Assembly: GCF_030814435.1 (NCBI RefSeq)
Contig: NZ_JAUSUW010000003.1
Coordinates: 124,001-188,000 of the forward strand
Source of the DNA: Peteryoungia aggregata LMG 23059
GTDB taxonomy: Bacteria; Pseudomonadota; Alphaproteobacteria; Rhizobiales; Rhizobiaceae
DNA: 64,000 nucleotides
Reading direction: 5' to 3'
Each line of letters opens with the position of its first letter. Within the stretch, counting starts at the first letter, position 1. The notes under the pieces were generated by a model. It saw only the letters and a program-made list of their open reading frames with translations. It did no database searches and was not told the DNA's origin. This document shows, one piece after another, positions 39,358 to 48,297 of this stretch. A program made the position numbers and the translations under genes.

Positions 39358-40341
39358 CTACCCCTGCCCGATCAGCACCCCGGCGGCCAGCACCAGCGAG
39401 CCGCCGAGCACCACCTGCATGGCGGCGCGCCAGAAGGGCGTCTCCATGTAGCGGTTCTGGATGAAGGCTATCGCCCAGAGCTCGAAGAAGACAATGACGA
39501 TGGCGGTGATCGTTGCCGTCCAGAAATGCGGGATGAGATAGGGCAGCGCGTGACCGAGACCGCCGACCGTCGTCATGATGCCGGAGGCAAGGCCCCGCTT
39601 CAGCGGTGAGCCGCGGCCAGAGAGCTTGCCGTCGTCGTGGGCTGCCTCGGTGAAGCCCATCGAGATGCCCGCGCCGACCGAGGCCGAGAGGCCGATCAGA
39701 AAGGTCGACCAGGTATCGCCTGTCGCGAAGGCAGCGGCGAAGATCGGGGCGAGCGTCGAGACAGAGCCGTCCATCAGTCCGGCCAGCCCTGGCTGCACAT
39801 AGGTCAGGATGAACTGACGCTTCTTGGTCTCGTCCTCCGCCGCCACCGCGTCGTCCGGCAGGTGTTTTTCGCCGAGCATGGTGGCGATTTCCTCGTGACC
39901 TTGTTCGGCCATGGCAAGATCGCCGAGAAGCTTGCGGGTCGCCGCATCCGAGGTCCGCTGGGCAGCCTCGTGATAGAAGCGATAGGCGCCATCCTCCATG
40001 CGCATGGCTTCGTCGCGGATCTGGTCGAGCGTCAGGTTCTGGCGCAACCAATCGGGCTTGCGGTCGTAAAAGCCGCGCACATGCTCGCGGCGGATCAATG
40101 GAATGCGTTCGCCGAACCTGTCCCGATGCCTCTCGATCAACATGTTGCGGTGGGTATGCTCGACCTCGGCCATGTCTTCGAAGACCTTGGCCGATTGCGG
40201 ATACTCCCCGCGCAACTGATCGGCATAGGCGAGGTAGATGCGGGCGTCGTCCTCCTCCGAGGAAATCGCCAGAGCGAGGATTTCCTGCTCGGAAAGGGTG
40301 TCGAAGGCGCGCTTGCTGCCACTTAGAGAGATGCTGAACAT
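39358..40341 (-). CDS. mbfA: Membrane-bound ferritin MbfA (ferritin-like domain plus VIT1/CCC1 domain)
   Basis: Protein of 327 residues. The N-terminal ferritin-like diiron domain has ISSEEDDARIYLAYADQL, the ExxH in EVEHTHRNML and a second ExxH in MAEQGHEE. The C-terminal VIT1-type membrane domain has five segments (GLMDGSVSTLAPIFAAAFA, GISMGFTEAA). In Agrobacterium and Bradyrhizobium MbfA exports iron and is repressed by Irr. The ATG at 40341 is preferred over the GTG at 40353. An iron control element lies at 40359-40374. Confidence 0.93.
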   Translation of the reverse strand: MFSISLSGSKRAFDTLSEQEILALAISSEEDDARIYLAYADQLRGEYPQSAKVFEDMAEVEHTHRNMLIERHRDRFGERIPLIRREHVRGFYDRKPDWLRQNLTLDQIRDEAMRMEDGAYRFYHEAAQRTSDAATRKLLGDLAMAEQGHEEIATMLGEKHLPDDAVAAEDETKKRQFILTYVQPGLAGLMDGSVSTLAPIFAAAFATGDTWSTFLIGLSASVGAGISMGFTEAAHDDGKLSGRGSPLKRGLASGIMTTVGGLGHALPYLIPHFWTATITAIVIVFFELWAIAFIQNRYMETPFWRAAMQVVLGGSLVLAAGVLIGQG

Positions 40342-40358
40342 GACGATTGTCACCTAGA

Positions 40359-40374
40359 TTAGAATTGTTCTAAA
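40359..40374. promoter_or_regulatory. Iron control element (Irr box) of mbfA
   Basis: TTAGAATTGTTCTAAA is a perfect dyad (TTAGAA, three bases, TTCTAA) matching the ICE motif reported for Irr targets, including mbfA, in rhizobia. It lies 18 bases before the mbfA start and about 97 bases before the divergent haemoglobin gene. Confidence 0.78.
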
Positions 40375-40470
40375 CTTAGTCCCGATTGCGGCTTGGATCA
40401 AGATGCGGCATGAACCATCTGCATGGCAGGGCGCATCAGGATTGCGACAGCCAGGAAGCGAGACGAAGTC

Positions 40471-40941
40471 ATGACCACCGAACTTTCGGGCCGCGCCGCC
40501 CACCGTGCCGAGATCACCCAGCGTGCCGCAGCCGAAATGGCGTCGATCGGCGTCGATGACGCCTTCATCGACCGGCTGGTGGATACGTTCTATGGCAATA
40601 TTCGCCAACATGCAGACCTCGGCCCTGTCTTCGAGGGCCGGCTTGCAGGGCGCTGGCCGGAGCACATGGTCAAGATGAAGGCCTTCTGGGGCTCCGTCGC
40701 CTTCAAGACCGGTGCTTATGGCGGCAAGCCGGTCCAGGCCCATCAAGGCGTCGACGGCATGGCCGAACATCTCTTCCTACAATGGCTGCAACTATTCTCC
40801 GACACACTCACCGCCATCGGAGCATCGGAAGAGGCGCATCGCTGGTTCATGGCGAGTGCCGAACGGATCGCCAAGAGCCTCGTGCTCTCCCTCTTCTACA
40901 ATCCGGCTTTCGACGACCCGCGCATGCGCGGCGCGCCCTGA
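40471..40941 (+). CDS. Group III truncated haemoglobin
   Basis: Protein of 156 residues. It matches the truncated-globin fold of group III: IDRLVDTFYGNIRQHADLGPVFE, HMVKMKAFWGSVAFKTGAYGGKPVQAHQG and FLQWLQLF, with the proximal-His region in PVQAHQ. Such globins bind oxygen or NO and are poorly understood. It is divergent from mbfA and shares the intergenic region holding the Irr box. Confidence 0.88.
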   Translation: MTTELSGRAAHRAEITQRAAAEMASIGVDDAFIDRLVDTFYGNIRQHADLGPVFEGRLAGRWPEHMVKMKAFWGSVAFKTGAYGGKPVQAHQGVDGMAEHLFLQWLQLFSDTLTAIGASEEAHRWFMASAERIAKSLVLSLFYNPAFDDPRMRGAP

Positions 40942-41098
40942 CCGTTCCTTGCGCGGACCATCAAGCTTGGGAAACAAAACGCAAATTTGGTCCGGCCGCC
41001 CGACAAGATTGTGACTTTTCGCCCTTGCACTGCCCGACCACCCCGACTAGACCCGCCGCGGGAGCTGGAGGAGTGCGTATCAACGAAGGCAAGAGATC

Positions 41099-42196
41099 AT
41101 GAACCGCCGTCAATTCTTCAAGCAGGCCGGCGTCGCCGGCGTCGGGGCAGCAGCCCTTGCAGCCCCTGCCATCGCCCAGGAAAACCCGAAGATCACCTGG
41201 CGCCTCGCCTCGTCCTTCCCGAAGAGCCTGGACATCATCTATGGTGCAGCAACCGACATCGCCGAGAGCGTGTCGAAGGCGACCGACGGGCAGTTCCAGA
41301 TCCAGGTCTACGCCGCCGGCGAAATCCTGCCGCCGCTGGAAGTCGCCGATGCCATCGCCGATGACACCGTCGAGATGGGCCATACCTGCTGCTATTACTA
41401 CATCGGCAAGGATCCGGCTTTCGCGCTGGGCACCGCCATCCCCTTCGGCCTCAATGCCCGCATGACCAATGCCTGGTTCACCGCTGGTGGCGGCAATGAG
41501 CTCCTCAACGAGTTCCTCGCCCCTTACAAGATCTACGCCCTTCCGGCTGGCAATACCGGCGCGCAGATGGGCGGCTGGTATCGCAAGGAGATCAAGACGA
41601 TCGACGACCTCAAGGGGTTGAAGATGCGGATTGCCGGTCTTGCCGGGGAAATCATGACCAAGGTTGGCGTCACTCCGCAGCAGATCGCCGGCTCCGACGT
41701 CTATCCGGCGCTCGAAAAGGGCGCCATCGACGCCACCGAATTCGTCGGCCCCTATGACGATCTGCAGCTCGGCTTCTACAAGGTCGCGCCCTACTACTAT
41801 TACCCGGCCTGGTGGGAAGGCGGCCCGACGGTTCACGCCTTCTTCAACCTCGAAAAGTTCAACGCGCTGCCCGAAAGCTACAAGCGTATCCTGACGGATG
41901 CGTGTGCGGCCGCCAATGCCCGCATGCTCGCCCGCTATGATGCGTCCAACCCCCAGGCGCTTCGCGAACTCGTCGCCGGCGGCGCACAGCTGCGCGCCTT
42001 CACCACAGACATCCTCGACACCTGCCACAAGGCCGCGAAAGAGACCTATGCGGATCTCTCGGCGAAGAACGAGTGGTTCAAGAAGCTCTATGACAGCCAG
42101 CAGGCCTTCAAGCAGGACGCCTATCTCTGGACGCAGATCGCCGAATACAGCTTCGACACCTACCAGATGATCCAGCAGCGCCAGGGTACGCTCTAA
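41099..42196 (+). CDS. TRAP transporter substrate-binding protein (DctP family), orphan
   Basis: Protein of 365 residues with a Tat-type signal (MNRRQFFKQAGVAGVGAAALAAP). The mature domain is a DctP fold (ITWRLASSFPKSLDIIYGAATDIAESV, LKGLKMRIAGLAGEIMTKVGVTPQQI, TEFVGPYDDLQLGFYKVAPYYYYPAWWEGGP), close to the TakP-type binding proteins for 2-oxo acids or organic acids. No DctQ or DctM membrane gene is adjacent, so its permease must be elsewhere. Confidence 0.92.
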   Translation: MNRRQFFKQAGVAGVGAAALAAPAIAQENPKITWRLASSFPKSLDIIYGAATDIAESVSKATDGQFQIQVYAAGEILPPLEVADAIADDTVEMGHTCCYYYIGKDPAFALGTAIPFGLNARMTNAWFTAGGGNELLNEFLAPYKIYALPAGNTGAQMGGWYRKEIKTIDDLKGLKMRIAGLAGEIMTKVGVTPQQIAGSDVYPALEKGAIDATEFVGPYDDLQLGFYKVAPYYYYPAWWEGGPTVHAFFNLEKFNALPESYKRILTDACAAANARMLARYDASNPQALRELVAGGAQLRAFTTDILDTCHKAAKETYADLSAKNEWFKKLYDSQQAFKQDAYLWTQIAEYSFDTYQMIQQRQGTL

Positions 42197-42280
42197 GCGC
42201 TTCCATCATCCGAAACGGCAGGAGGGCCGAGAAAAATCTCGGTCCCAAGACGGCTGGACGTGGGCTTGGGGGCTAGATAT

Positions 42281-42366
42281 CGTCATGCTCGGGCTTGTCC
42301 CGAGCATCTGCAGCCTATTGATTTTATTCGACCTTAGCAGATCCTCGGCACAAGGCCGAGGATGAC
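42281..42366. repeat. Palindromic intergenic repeat (double hairpin)
   Basis: Two hairpins, ATGCTCGGG/CCCGAGCAT (42285-42307) and ATCCTCGG/CCGAGGAT (42341-42362), are nested in a larger dyad CGTCAT...ATGACG (42281-42286, 42361-42366). This is the common rhizobial short intergenic palindrome type. The hairpins differ by one C/G position that is matched within each stem. Confidence 0.75.
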
Positions 42367-42400
42367 GTCGGGTTCGGAGACACGCTTGTCATTGAACTAA

Positions 42401-42430
42401 GGCCCGGGCATCCACCCGGGCCTCTTCTGT
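42401..42430 (+). terminator. Terminator between TRAP binding protein and amine oxidase
   Basis: GGCCCGGG (42401-42408) and CCCGGGCC (42415-42422) form a stem with a six-base loop, followed by a T-rich stretch. Confidence 0.7.
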
Positions 42431-42444
42431 TTTCAGCCTCCACC

Positions 42445-44439
42445 TCAGTGGCAGCAACCGCTCTTCGCCTCATCCTTCGGCGCACAGCAATCCGCCTCGC
42501 GGTTGTCGCGGCTGTGGCCGTTCTTGTCGGCCGGCAAGTCCATCGCGATATTGGCGTCGAAGAAGCCGTTCGGCTTCAGGGTGAAGCCCGCATATTCGAC
42601 CGGCATGATTGGAAAGTCTTCCGGTTTGCAGACATGGGTGTGGCCGAACGAGTGCCAGAGAACCAGGTCGGCATTGTCGATATTGCGGTTCTGGGCGACA
42701 TATTTCGGCAGGCCGTCGCCACCAGCATGGACGTTGGGATAGTCGCCGGAGGCATATTTCTCCGCCGGGTCGAAAGCCGTCACCCAGATGTGCTTCCTGG
42801 CAAAGCCGCCGCGCTGGGCCACCGTCGAACCCTCTTGCGCCAGCATCAGCGGGCTCGGCATGACCACCATCTTGTAGCCTGGCGCCTTGCCGACGGAGTT
42901 CTTGACGTTGGGGTTCTGCACCTTCCAATAGCGCCCGGTCTCGCCATTGGCGATGGCGGGTGAATCCAGTTCGCGCTTCAGCACCTTGGTCTTGGTGTCG
43001 AAGACATTGCCGTAAGGGTTGTCGTCGCCCCAGGGACGCGGCACGAACTCATGCTCGGTCACGGTATTGCCGCCGCCATCGACATCCATGTGCAGGCGGG
43101 CGTTGAAGAAGTGCTGGTGGGTCGGGCCGCCGAGATTGTCGTCGACCATGCCGCCCCATGGATAGGTCTCGCCGGGAGCGACGGCTGCCGTCTGGATGAT
43201 GCCGGTGAGCTTCGCTTCCAGCTGGATCGTGCCGTCCTGGTAGAGATACCAGTAGAAGCCGTAGTCGTAATTGCCGACGGTGGCAAAGAACGAGATGACG
43301 AGACGGCGTGAGCGGCGGACTTCGAAGATGCCGTTGCGGAATTCATAGTGCTTCCAGAGGATGCCGTAATCCTCCTCATGCATGCAGATCGCGTTTTTCA
43401 TCACCATCGGCTGGCCGAAATCATCGGCCGAAGGCACGTCAAAATAGTGGATGTGGCCGAGGCAATCGCAGCCGAGTTCCAGACAGTTGGCGAGCCGGCC
43501 GAGACCGTATTCGCCGGCATCGAAGGCGCTCTTCCAGAAGTGGTTGGCGGTCGGGTCGGCATAGGGCACGACCATTTCCGTCACCGAGGCGCGGAAGACG
43601 ATCGGGCGGATCTTGCCGCCATCCTTGATGCCGAGTTCATGCAGCACAAGCCCTTCGCGCGGGGTGAAGCCGACGCGGAAGGACCAGTTCTGCCAGTCGA
43701 CCTTCCAACCGTCGACGGTAAAGCTCGGCCCCTCCGGCTGAACGATATCGAGCGGCTTCAAGCCCTGGCGCGTCTCCGGAAAGGCTTCCTGGCCATAATT
43801 GCGCTTCTTCTTCGGCACCGGAATGATTTTTTCGTCGTCAACGAGATCGACCACCTCGTTCTTCACCAGATCGACCACGGCGACGACACCCTCGATCGGA
43901 TGGGCGTAACCGTTGTCGCGCTCATCCCCACGCCAGTAGGAGACGGCGCGGACGATGCGCTGGCCCTTTTCGAACTCCAGCCCGAAATAGCCCGATGAGA
44001 AGGGGTCGATCTGGACGAGTGGAATGTCCTCATCGGTAATGCCGCGCTTCTTGACGGCGGCGATCCAGCGCGGGTCGGATTTCACCGTCCCCTCAACGGT
44101 TTCGAATTCGCAGAGCATGACGGGCGGCTGGCCATAGGGCAGTTCGTCATGGGCCAGGCGCTTGTGGTCGGCGACATGTTTGGCCGTCAGGTCGACGATG
44201 CTCTCGAAGGTCGCACCGGTCGAGATATCGAGCGAGAGGAGAAAGGCGAGACGCGGCAGCGGCTTGCCGGCCCGAAAGGCGGCAAGGTCGGCCTTGGCAG
44301 GCTCTTCAAGCCGGATGATGGGGAAACGAATGGTTTCCGCCAGCGTCTTTTCGTCCTTGAGGATGGCAACCGCTTCCGCGATTTCGGACAGGCTCAAGGG
44401 ATCGAGCGGGTGGATGATGGTGTCGACGACGGCGTCCAT
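42445..44439 (-). CDS. tynA: Copper-containing primary amine oxidase
   Basis: Protein of 664 residues. The TPQ cofactor motif TVGNYDYG gives Tyr391. Catalytic base Asp308 (SAFDAGEYG) is present, as are copper ligands in HQHFF (His441, His443) and a third His in SFGHTH. The enzyme oxidises primary amines to aldehydes with ammonia and hydrogen peroxide. No signal peptide is seen, so it is probably cytoplasmic. An odd Cys-rich tail (CCAPKDEAKSGCCH) ends the protein. AAGGA precedes the ATG at 44439. It is the last gene of a permease-small protein-oxidase operon. Confidence 0.95.
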   Translation of the reverse strand: MDAVVDTIIHPLDPLSLSEIAEAVAILKDEKTLAETIRFPIIRLEEPAKADLAAFRAGKPLPRLAFLLSLDISTGATFESIVDLTAKHVADHKRLAHDELPYGQPPVMLCEFETVEGTVKSDPRWIAAVKKRGITDEDIPLVQIDPFSSGYFGLEFEKGQRIVRAVSYWRGDERDNGYAHPIEGVVAVVDLVKNEVVDLVDDEKIIPVPKKKRNYGQEAFPETRQGLKPLDIVQPEGPSFTVDGWKVDWQNWSFRVGFTPREGLVLHELGIKDGGKIRPIVFRASVTEMVVPYADPTANHFWKSAFDAGEYGLGRLANCLELGCDCLGHIHYFDVPSADDFGQPMVMKNAICMHEEDYGILWKHYEFRNGIFEVRRSRRLVISFFATVGNYDYGFYWYLYQDGTIQLEAKLTGIIQTAAVAPGETYPWGGMVDDNLGGPTHQHFFNARLHMDVDGGGNTVTEHEFVPRPWGDDNPYGNVFDTKTKVLKRELDSPAIANGETGRYWKVQNPNVKNSVGKAPGYKMVVMPSPLMLAQEGSTVAQRGGFARKHIWVTAFDPAEKYASGDYPNVHAGGDGLPKYVAQNRNIDNADLVLWHSFGHTHVCKPEDFPIMPVEYAGFTLKPNGFFDANIAMDLPADKNGHSRDNREADCCAPKDEAKSGCCH

Positions 44440-44505
44440 GGGAGCGTCCTTCAGGCAGTTGGGTTGGTGAGGTTTGGGTGGCGCTGTCACGCCACCCGTG
44501 TCTTG

Positions 44506-44676
44506 TCAGCCGCGCCCGGCGCAGATCTCGGCCTCGATGGCAGGCATGCCGTGGATGCAGAAGAGATTGCAGAAGGCATGGGCCTCGGTGGCGAGCAGGA
44601 TCGTCGCGGCGCTCAGGGCGATCAACGTGATGCCGAGCAGGCGGTCGGTCGCGGGCAGTGTCTTCAGCGCGGTCAT
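44506..44676 (-). CDS. 56-residue small membrane or secreted protein in amine-oxidase operon
   Basis: A short reading frame encodes MTALKTLPATDRLLGITLIA... with a hydrophobic helix (about residues 13-29) ending TEAHA, like a signal peptide. The 22-residue remainder contains three cysteines (FCNLFC, EICAG). Its ATG overlaps the permease stop (ATGA), so it is translationally coupled, and it ends 67 bases before the amine oxidase start. The position suggests a role in amine uptake or in copper/cysteine handling for the oxidase; function unknown. Confidence 0.62.
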   Translation of the reverse strand: MTALKTLPATDRLLGITLIALSAATILLATEAHAFCNLFCIHGMPAIEAEICAGRG

Positions 44677-46112
44677 TCGAAGGCCTTTCCGAGCGAAGCA
44701 TAGAGTTCCGGCTTGGCCTTTCTGATCTGCATGGCAAAGGTTGCCCCGATGAGACCGACCAGCACGATCAGATAGGGGAAGGACTTGACGATGAGGCTTT
44801 CAGAACCCGAGAGCAGCGACAGGTTGGCAATGACCAGAGCCAGTGCGCCCAGCAAACCGGCAAGGCCGAGCGCCGGGGCAATCGTCGTCGTCCATACCCC
44901 GTGACCCGTCTTCACCTTGCGGAAGAACAGGATGATCGCGACGGACACCAGCGCCTGGACAACAAGAATGCCAATAACCGCAAGCGCCGACATCCACGAG
45001 AAGACCACTGTATACGGATCGGCACCGGCGAGGATGAAGAGCACGAGGACGACAGCGGCGATGGCGCTCTGCAGCATGCCGGCGACATAAGGCGAACCGT
45101 GCATCGGATGCACCTTGCCGAGCAGCTTGAAGGCGAGACCTTCACGGCCAAGGGCAAAGAAATAGCGGTTCAGCGTGTTGTGAAAGGAAAGCACGCAGGC
45201 AAACAGGCTGGTGATCAGCAGGATGTTCATCACCTGCGAAGCCCAGGGCCCCAGAATGGTGTCGGTGGCGGTGAAGTAGAAGGCCTCAAGCCCGGCCTCG
45301 GCCGTCGGCTGTACGGCTGCCGGACCGTAGAACTGGACGATTGCCCAGGTGGAGAAGGCATAGAAAACGGTGATCAAGAGCACCGCAACGTAAGTTGCGC
45401 GCGGAATGGTCTTTTCCGGGTTTTCCGCCTCTTCACCGAAAATCGCCGTCGCCTCAAAGCCGATATAGGAACCGACAACGAAGACCAGGGCTACGCCAAG
45501 ACCTGGCGCAAATACGGTGGCGGGCGAAAAGGAGGTGAAGCCAAAACCTTCCGGTCCGCCGCCGGCCATCACGATGCCGATGTCGAGGAGCAGCAGAATG
45601 GCGATCTCGGCGATCATGCAGACGCCCAGAATGGCACCGGAGAAGGCGATGTTGCGCTGGCCGCAGATGTGCACGATGACAAGTGCTGCAAAGGACCAGA
45701 CCCACCAGGGCATCTCGACAATCGGCGCCATGGCGCCTGCCATGAACAGACCGAAGAGGCCGTAGACGGCGATCTGGACTGCCGAATAGGTGACGAGCGC
45801 CATCAGCGCGCCGCCGACGCCCGCCGGCTTGCCGATGCCATGGGTGATATAGGTGTAGAATGCGCCGGCCCCGCCGACATGGCGGCTCATGGCGGTGAAG
45901 CCGACCGAGAACAGCATGTAGAGAATGCCGGCGAGCACGAAGGCGCCGGGGACACCGGCCCCGTTGCCGAACGCGAAAGCGGCCGGCGTCGCGCCGACCA
46001 CGGCGGTCAGCGGAGCGGCAGCGGCCACAACGAAAAAAACGATATGCGCGAGGCCGACGGAATTCTTTGCCAGCCGGTCGGTCGGACCATCCGCAATGGA
46101 TTGTAATGTCAT
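44673..46112 (-). CDS. APC-superfamily amino acid/amine permease
   Basis: Protein of 479 residues with twelve membrane segments. APC signatures are KNSVGLAHIVFFVVAAAAPLTAVVG, GAGAFYTYITHGIGKPAG and SYIGFEATAIFGEEAENPEKTIPRAT. It probably brings amines or amino acids into the cell for the amine oxidase encoded downstream. It overlaps the 56-residue gene. Divergent from an AraC regulator. Confidence 0.92.
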   Translation of the reverse strand: MTLQSIADGPTDRLAKNSVGLAHIVFFVVAAAAPLTAVVGATPAAFAFGNGAGVPGAFVLAGILYMLFSVGFTAMSRHVGGAGAFYTYITHGIGKPAGVGGALMALVTYSAVQIAVYGLFGLFMAGAMAPIVEMPWWVWSFAALVIVHICGQRNIAFSGAILGVCMIAEIAILLLLDIGIVMAGGGPEGFGFTSFSPATVFAPGLGVALVFVVGSYIGFEATAIFGEEAENPEKTIPRATYVAVLLITVFYAFSTWAIVQFYGPAAVQPTAEAGLEAFYFTATDTILGPWASQVMNILLITSLFACVLSFHNTLNRYFFALGREGLAFKLLGKVHPMHGSPYVAGMLQSAIAAVVLVLFILAGADPYTVVFSWMSALAVIGILVVQALVSVAIILFFRKVKTGHGVWTTTIAPALGLAGLLGALALVIANLSLLSGSESLIVKSFPYLIVLVGLIGATFAMQIRKAKPELYASLGKAFE

Positions 46113-46233
46113 GGGAACCCCTCATTTGTTTGATTTTCATCAAGAGGGTAGGCGCGACATTTTGGCCCCGATATTGCAGTTCATGCCAATGAATCGATAA
46201 ACCGCGCCACATGGCCGTTTCAGGATGGTGAAA

Positions 46234-47247
46234 ATGGCAGTTGCACCGCAAATGAACAGGCCAATGCCCGCAATTGCATCCATTCGGGCCTCAGTGCTTG
46301 CCCCGCTCGTCGAACAAATCGACCGGCGCAGCGGCAAGACCGACCTTTTGCTTGCCTCACACGGCATCTTGCGCAGCCAGCTGGACGACCCTTACGCGAT
46401 GATCCCGATGGCGCGGTATGTCGCGATCTTCGAGGAGGCAGCCCTTATAGCAAGCGAGCCCTCGCTCGGCGCCCGGCTCGGCACACTGTTCAAACCCAGC
46501 GATATCGGCCCGATCGGCGTCTTGTTCTCGATCTCGGGCACGATCCGCGCCGGCTTCGAACGTCTGGCGAAATACGTCAACACGGTCCAGAGTGCCACGA
46601 GTTCGGGCGTCTTCGAAGAGGATGGCAATCTCGTCTGGAGCTACCGGCTGGAAGATGCCCGGATGTGGCCAAGGCGCCAGGACAGCGAATTCTCCGTCGT
46701 CGCCTCCTGCCAGCTGGTGCGCTCGTGTTTTGCCAAGAGCTGGAAGCCGCTGGAGGTGCATTTCGAGCATCTCGCACCCCGGGATCGTTCGGTGCTGGAG
46801 CGCATTTTCCGCTGCCCCCTGAAATTCGGTGAATCCGCCAACCGCATCATCGTCGACGGCCGCGACGCCGCTCGTCTCTACCGCCAGGAGGACCCCGCCC
46901 TGTCAGCCGTGCTCGAACGGCATGTGGCGGAACTGGTCGGCAAGGCCATCACGCCCGACAACATCAGCGAGCGCGTTCGGGCCCTGATCGGCATCTATCT
47001 CGGCCACAAGCCGATCACGCTGCCGTCCGTCGCCGCCGAACTCAGGATTTCGGTCCGCACGCTGCAGCGTCGTCTGGCCGAAGAGGGAACCTCGCTGCGT
47101 GACCTGGTGCGGGAAACCCGGGAAGCCATCGCCGCCACGCAGCTTGAGGCCCATGTGCAAAAGGCACGCATCGCAGAGGTGCTCGGCTATGCGGATTCCA
47201 CAGTGCTCTGGCGCGCCCAGAAAGGCTGGAGCCGGCGGCAGGACTGA
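46234..47247 (+). CDS. AraC-family regulator with arabinose-binding-like N-domain
   Basis: Protein of about 337 residues. The N-terminal domain matches the OruR/ArgR-type ligand domain (PYAMIPMARYVAIFEEAALIASEPSLGARLG, DIGPIGVLFSISGTIRAGFERLAKYV). The C-terminal double helix-turn-helix has LPSVAAELRISVRTLQRRLAEEGTSL and IAEVLGYADSTVLWRAQKGW. It stops shortly after the second helix-turn-helix; the usual TGxSPxxYR end is absent. Start at 46234 (AGGA seven bases upstream) or 46225. Divergent from the permease, so the likely regulator of the amine operon. Confidence 0.88.
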   Translation: MAVAPQMNRPMPAIASIRASVLAPLVEQIDRRSGKTDLLLASHGILRSQLDDPYAMIPMARYVAIFEEAALIASEPSLGARLGTLFKPSDIGPIGVLFSISGTIRAGFERLAKYVNTVQSATSSGVFEEDGNLVWSYRLEDARMWPRRQDSEFSVVASCQLVRSCFAKSWKPLEVHFEHLAPRDRSVLERIFRCPLKFGESANRIIVDGRDAARLYRQEDPALSAVLERHVAELVGKAITPDNISERVRALIGIYLGHKPITLPSVAAELRISVRTLQRRLAEEGTSLRDLVRETREAIAATQLEAHVQKARIAEVLGYADSTVLWRAQKGWSRRQD

Positions 47248-47268
47248 CCCACCGACCGGCCTCAGCCA

Positions 47269-48297
47269 TCAGCCCTCCAGCCCCTTCAACACATTGGCGA
47301 CGTTGAGCCCGATTTCCGGCACGCCGTAGCCGCCCTCCATCAGCGTCAGCACCGGCAAGCCGCTCGCCGCAATCATCTCGCCCATGCGGATGTAATCCTG
47401 GCTCTTCAGCTTGAAGAAGCTGATCGGATCCTTCTCGAAGGTGTCGACGCCGAGCGAGACCACGATGGCTTCCGCGCCATAGGCCTTGATCTTCTTCAGG
47501 CTGTCTTCGAGTGCTGCCGACCAGATCTCGAAGGGCGTGCCTGAGGGCATCGGATAGTTGGCGTTCAGGCCTTCGCCCTCGCCCTCGCCGGTCTCGTCGG
47601 CATAGCCGAGGAAGAAGGGGAAGGCGTCTTCCGGTTCGCCATGCAGCGAGGCGAAGAAGATGTCGCCGCGACGATAGGTGATGTCCTGGGTGCCATTGCC
47701 ATGGTGAAAGTCGACGTCGAGGATCGCGACTTTCTTCGCGCCGTGGTCGATGAGCCGCTGGGCGGCGACGGCGGCGTTGTTGATGAAGCAATAGCCGCCG
47801 AAGAGATCACGGCCGGCATGGTGGCCCGGCGGGCGGCAGAGCGAAAAGGCGAAGCGGTTGCCCTCGGTCAGCCAGTCGGCGCCCGACAGCGCGACGTCCA
47901 TGGACGAGATCGCCGCCTCATAGGTGCCCTTGGAGATCGAGGTCTCGGCGGAATTGCTGTAGTAGCCGACGGCGCCATCGATATTCTTCGGTACACGCCC
48001 GGTCTGGCTGCGGCGGCAGGGAAAAGACGTAGCGATCGCCTCGCCTTCGAAGCCATGCGCCTGCCAGCGGTCCCAGCAGGTGCGCAGAAATTCGAGATAG
48101 CCGGCATCATGCACCTTGAGCGCCGTTTCGAGCCCGTGTTCGGTCGGTGCGCGCACGTCGGTGAAGCCCGCCTCCTTGACGCCCGCCAGCACCCATTCGG
48201 CGCGGAAAGGCCCTTCAAAGGGCTTTACCAGCAGGCCGCCATGCAGCTCGGTCTTGGCGTCTCGGAGCTTGTGCTTTTCGGAATAGAATACGCGCAT
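47269..48297 (-). CDS. aphA: Acetylpolyamine amidohydrolase (histone-deacetylase fold)
   Basis: Protein of 342 residues, strikingly like the Mycoplana acetylpolyamine amidohydrolase. It begins MRVFYSEKHKLRDAKTELHGG and holds CRPPGHHAG (catalytic His pair), DVDFHHGNGTQD (zinc Asp and His), SLGVDTFEKDP (zinc Asp) and EGGYGVPEIGLNVANVLKG. It removes acetyl groups from acetylated polyamines, releasing free amines that an amine oxidase can use, which fits its position beside the tynA cluster. Confidence 0.93.
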   Translation of the reverse strand: MRVFYSEKHKLRDAKTELHGGLLVKPFEGPFRAEWVLAGVKEAGFTDVRAPTEHGLETALKVHDAGYLEFLRTCWDRWQAHGFEGEAIATSFPCRRSQTGRVPKNIDGAVGYYSNSAETSISKGTYEAAISSMDVALSGADWLTEGNRFAFSLCRPPGHHAGRDLFGGYCFINNAAVAAQRLIDHGAKKVAILDVDFHHGNGTQDITYRRGDIFFASLHGEPEDAFPFFLGYADETGEGEGEGLNANYPMPSGTPFEIWSAALEDSLKKIKAYGAEAIVVSLGVDTFEKDPISFFKLKSQDYIRMGEMIAASGLPVLTLMEGGYGVPEIGLNVANVLKGLEG

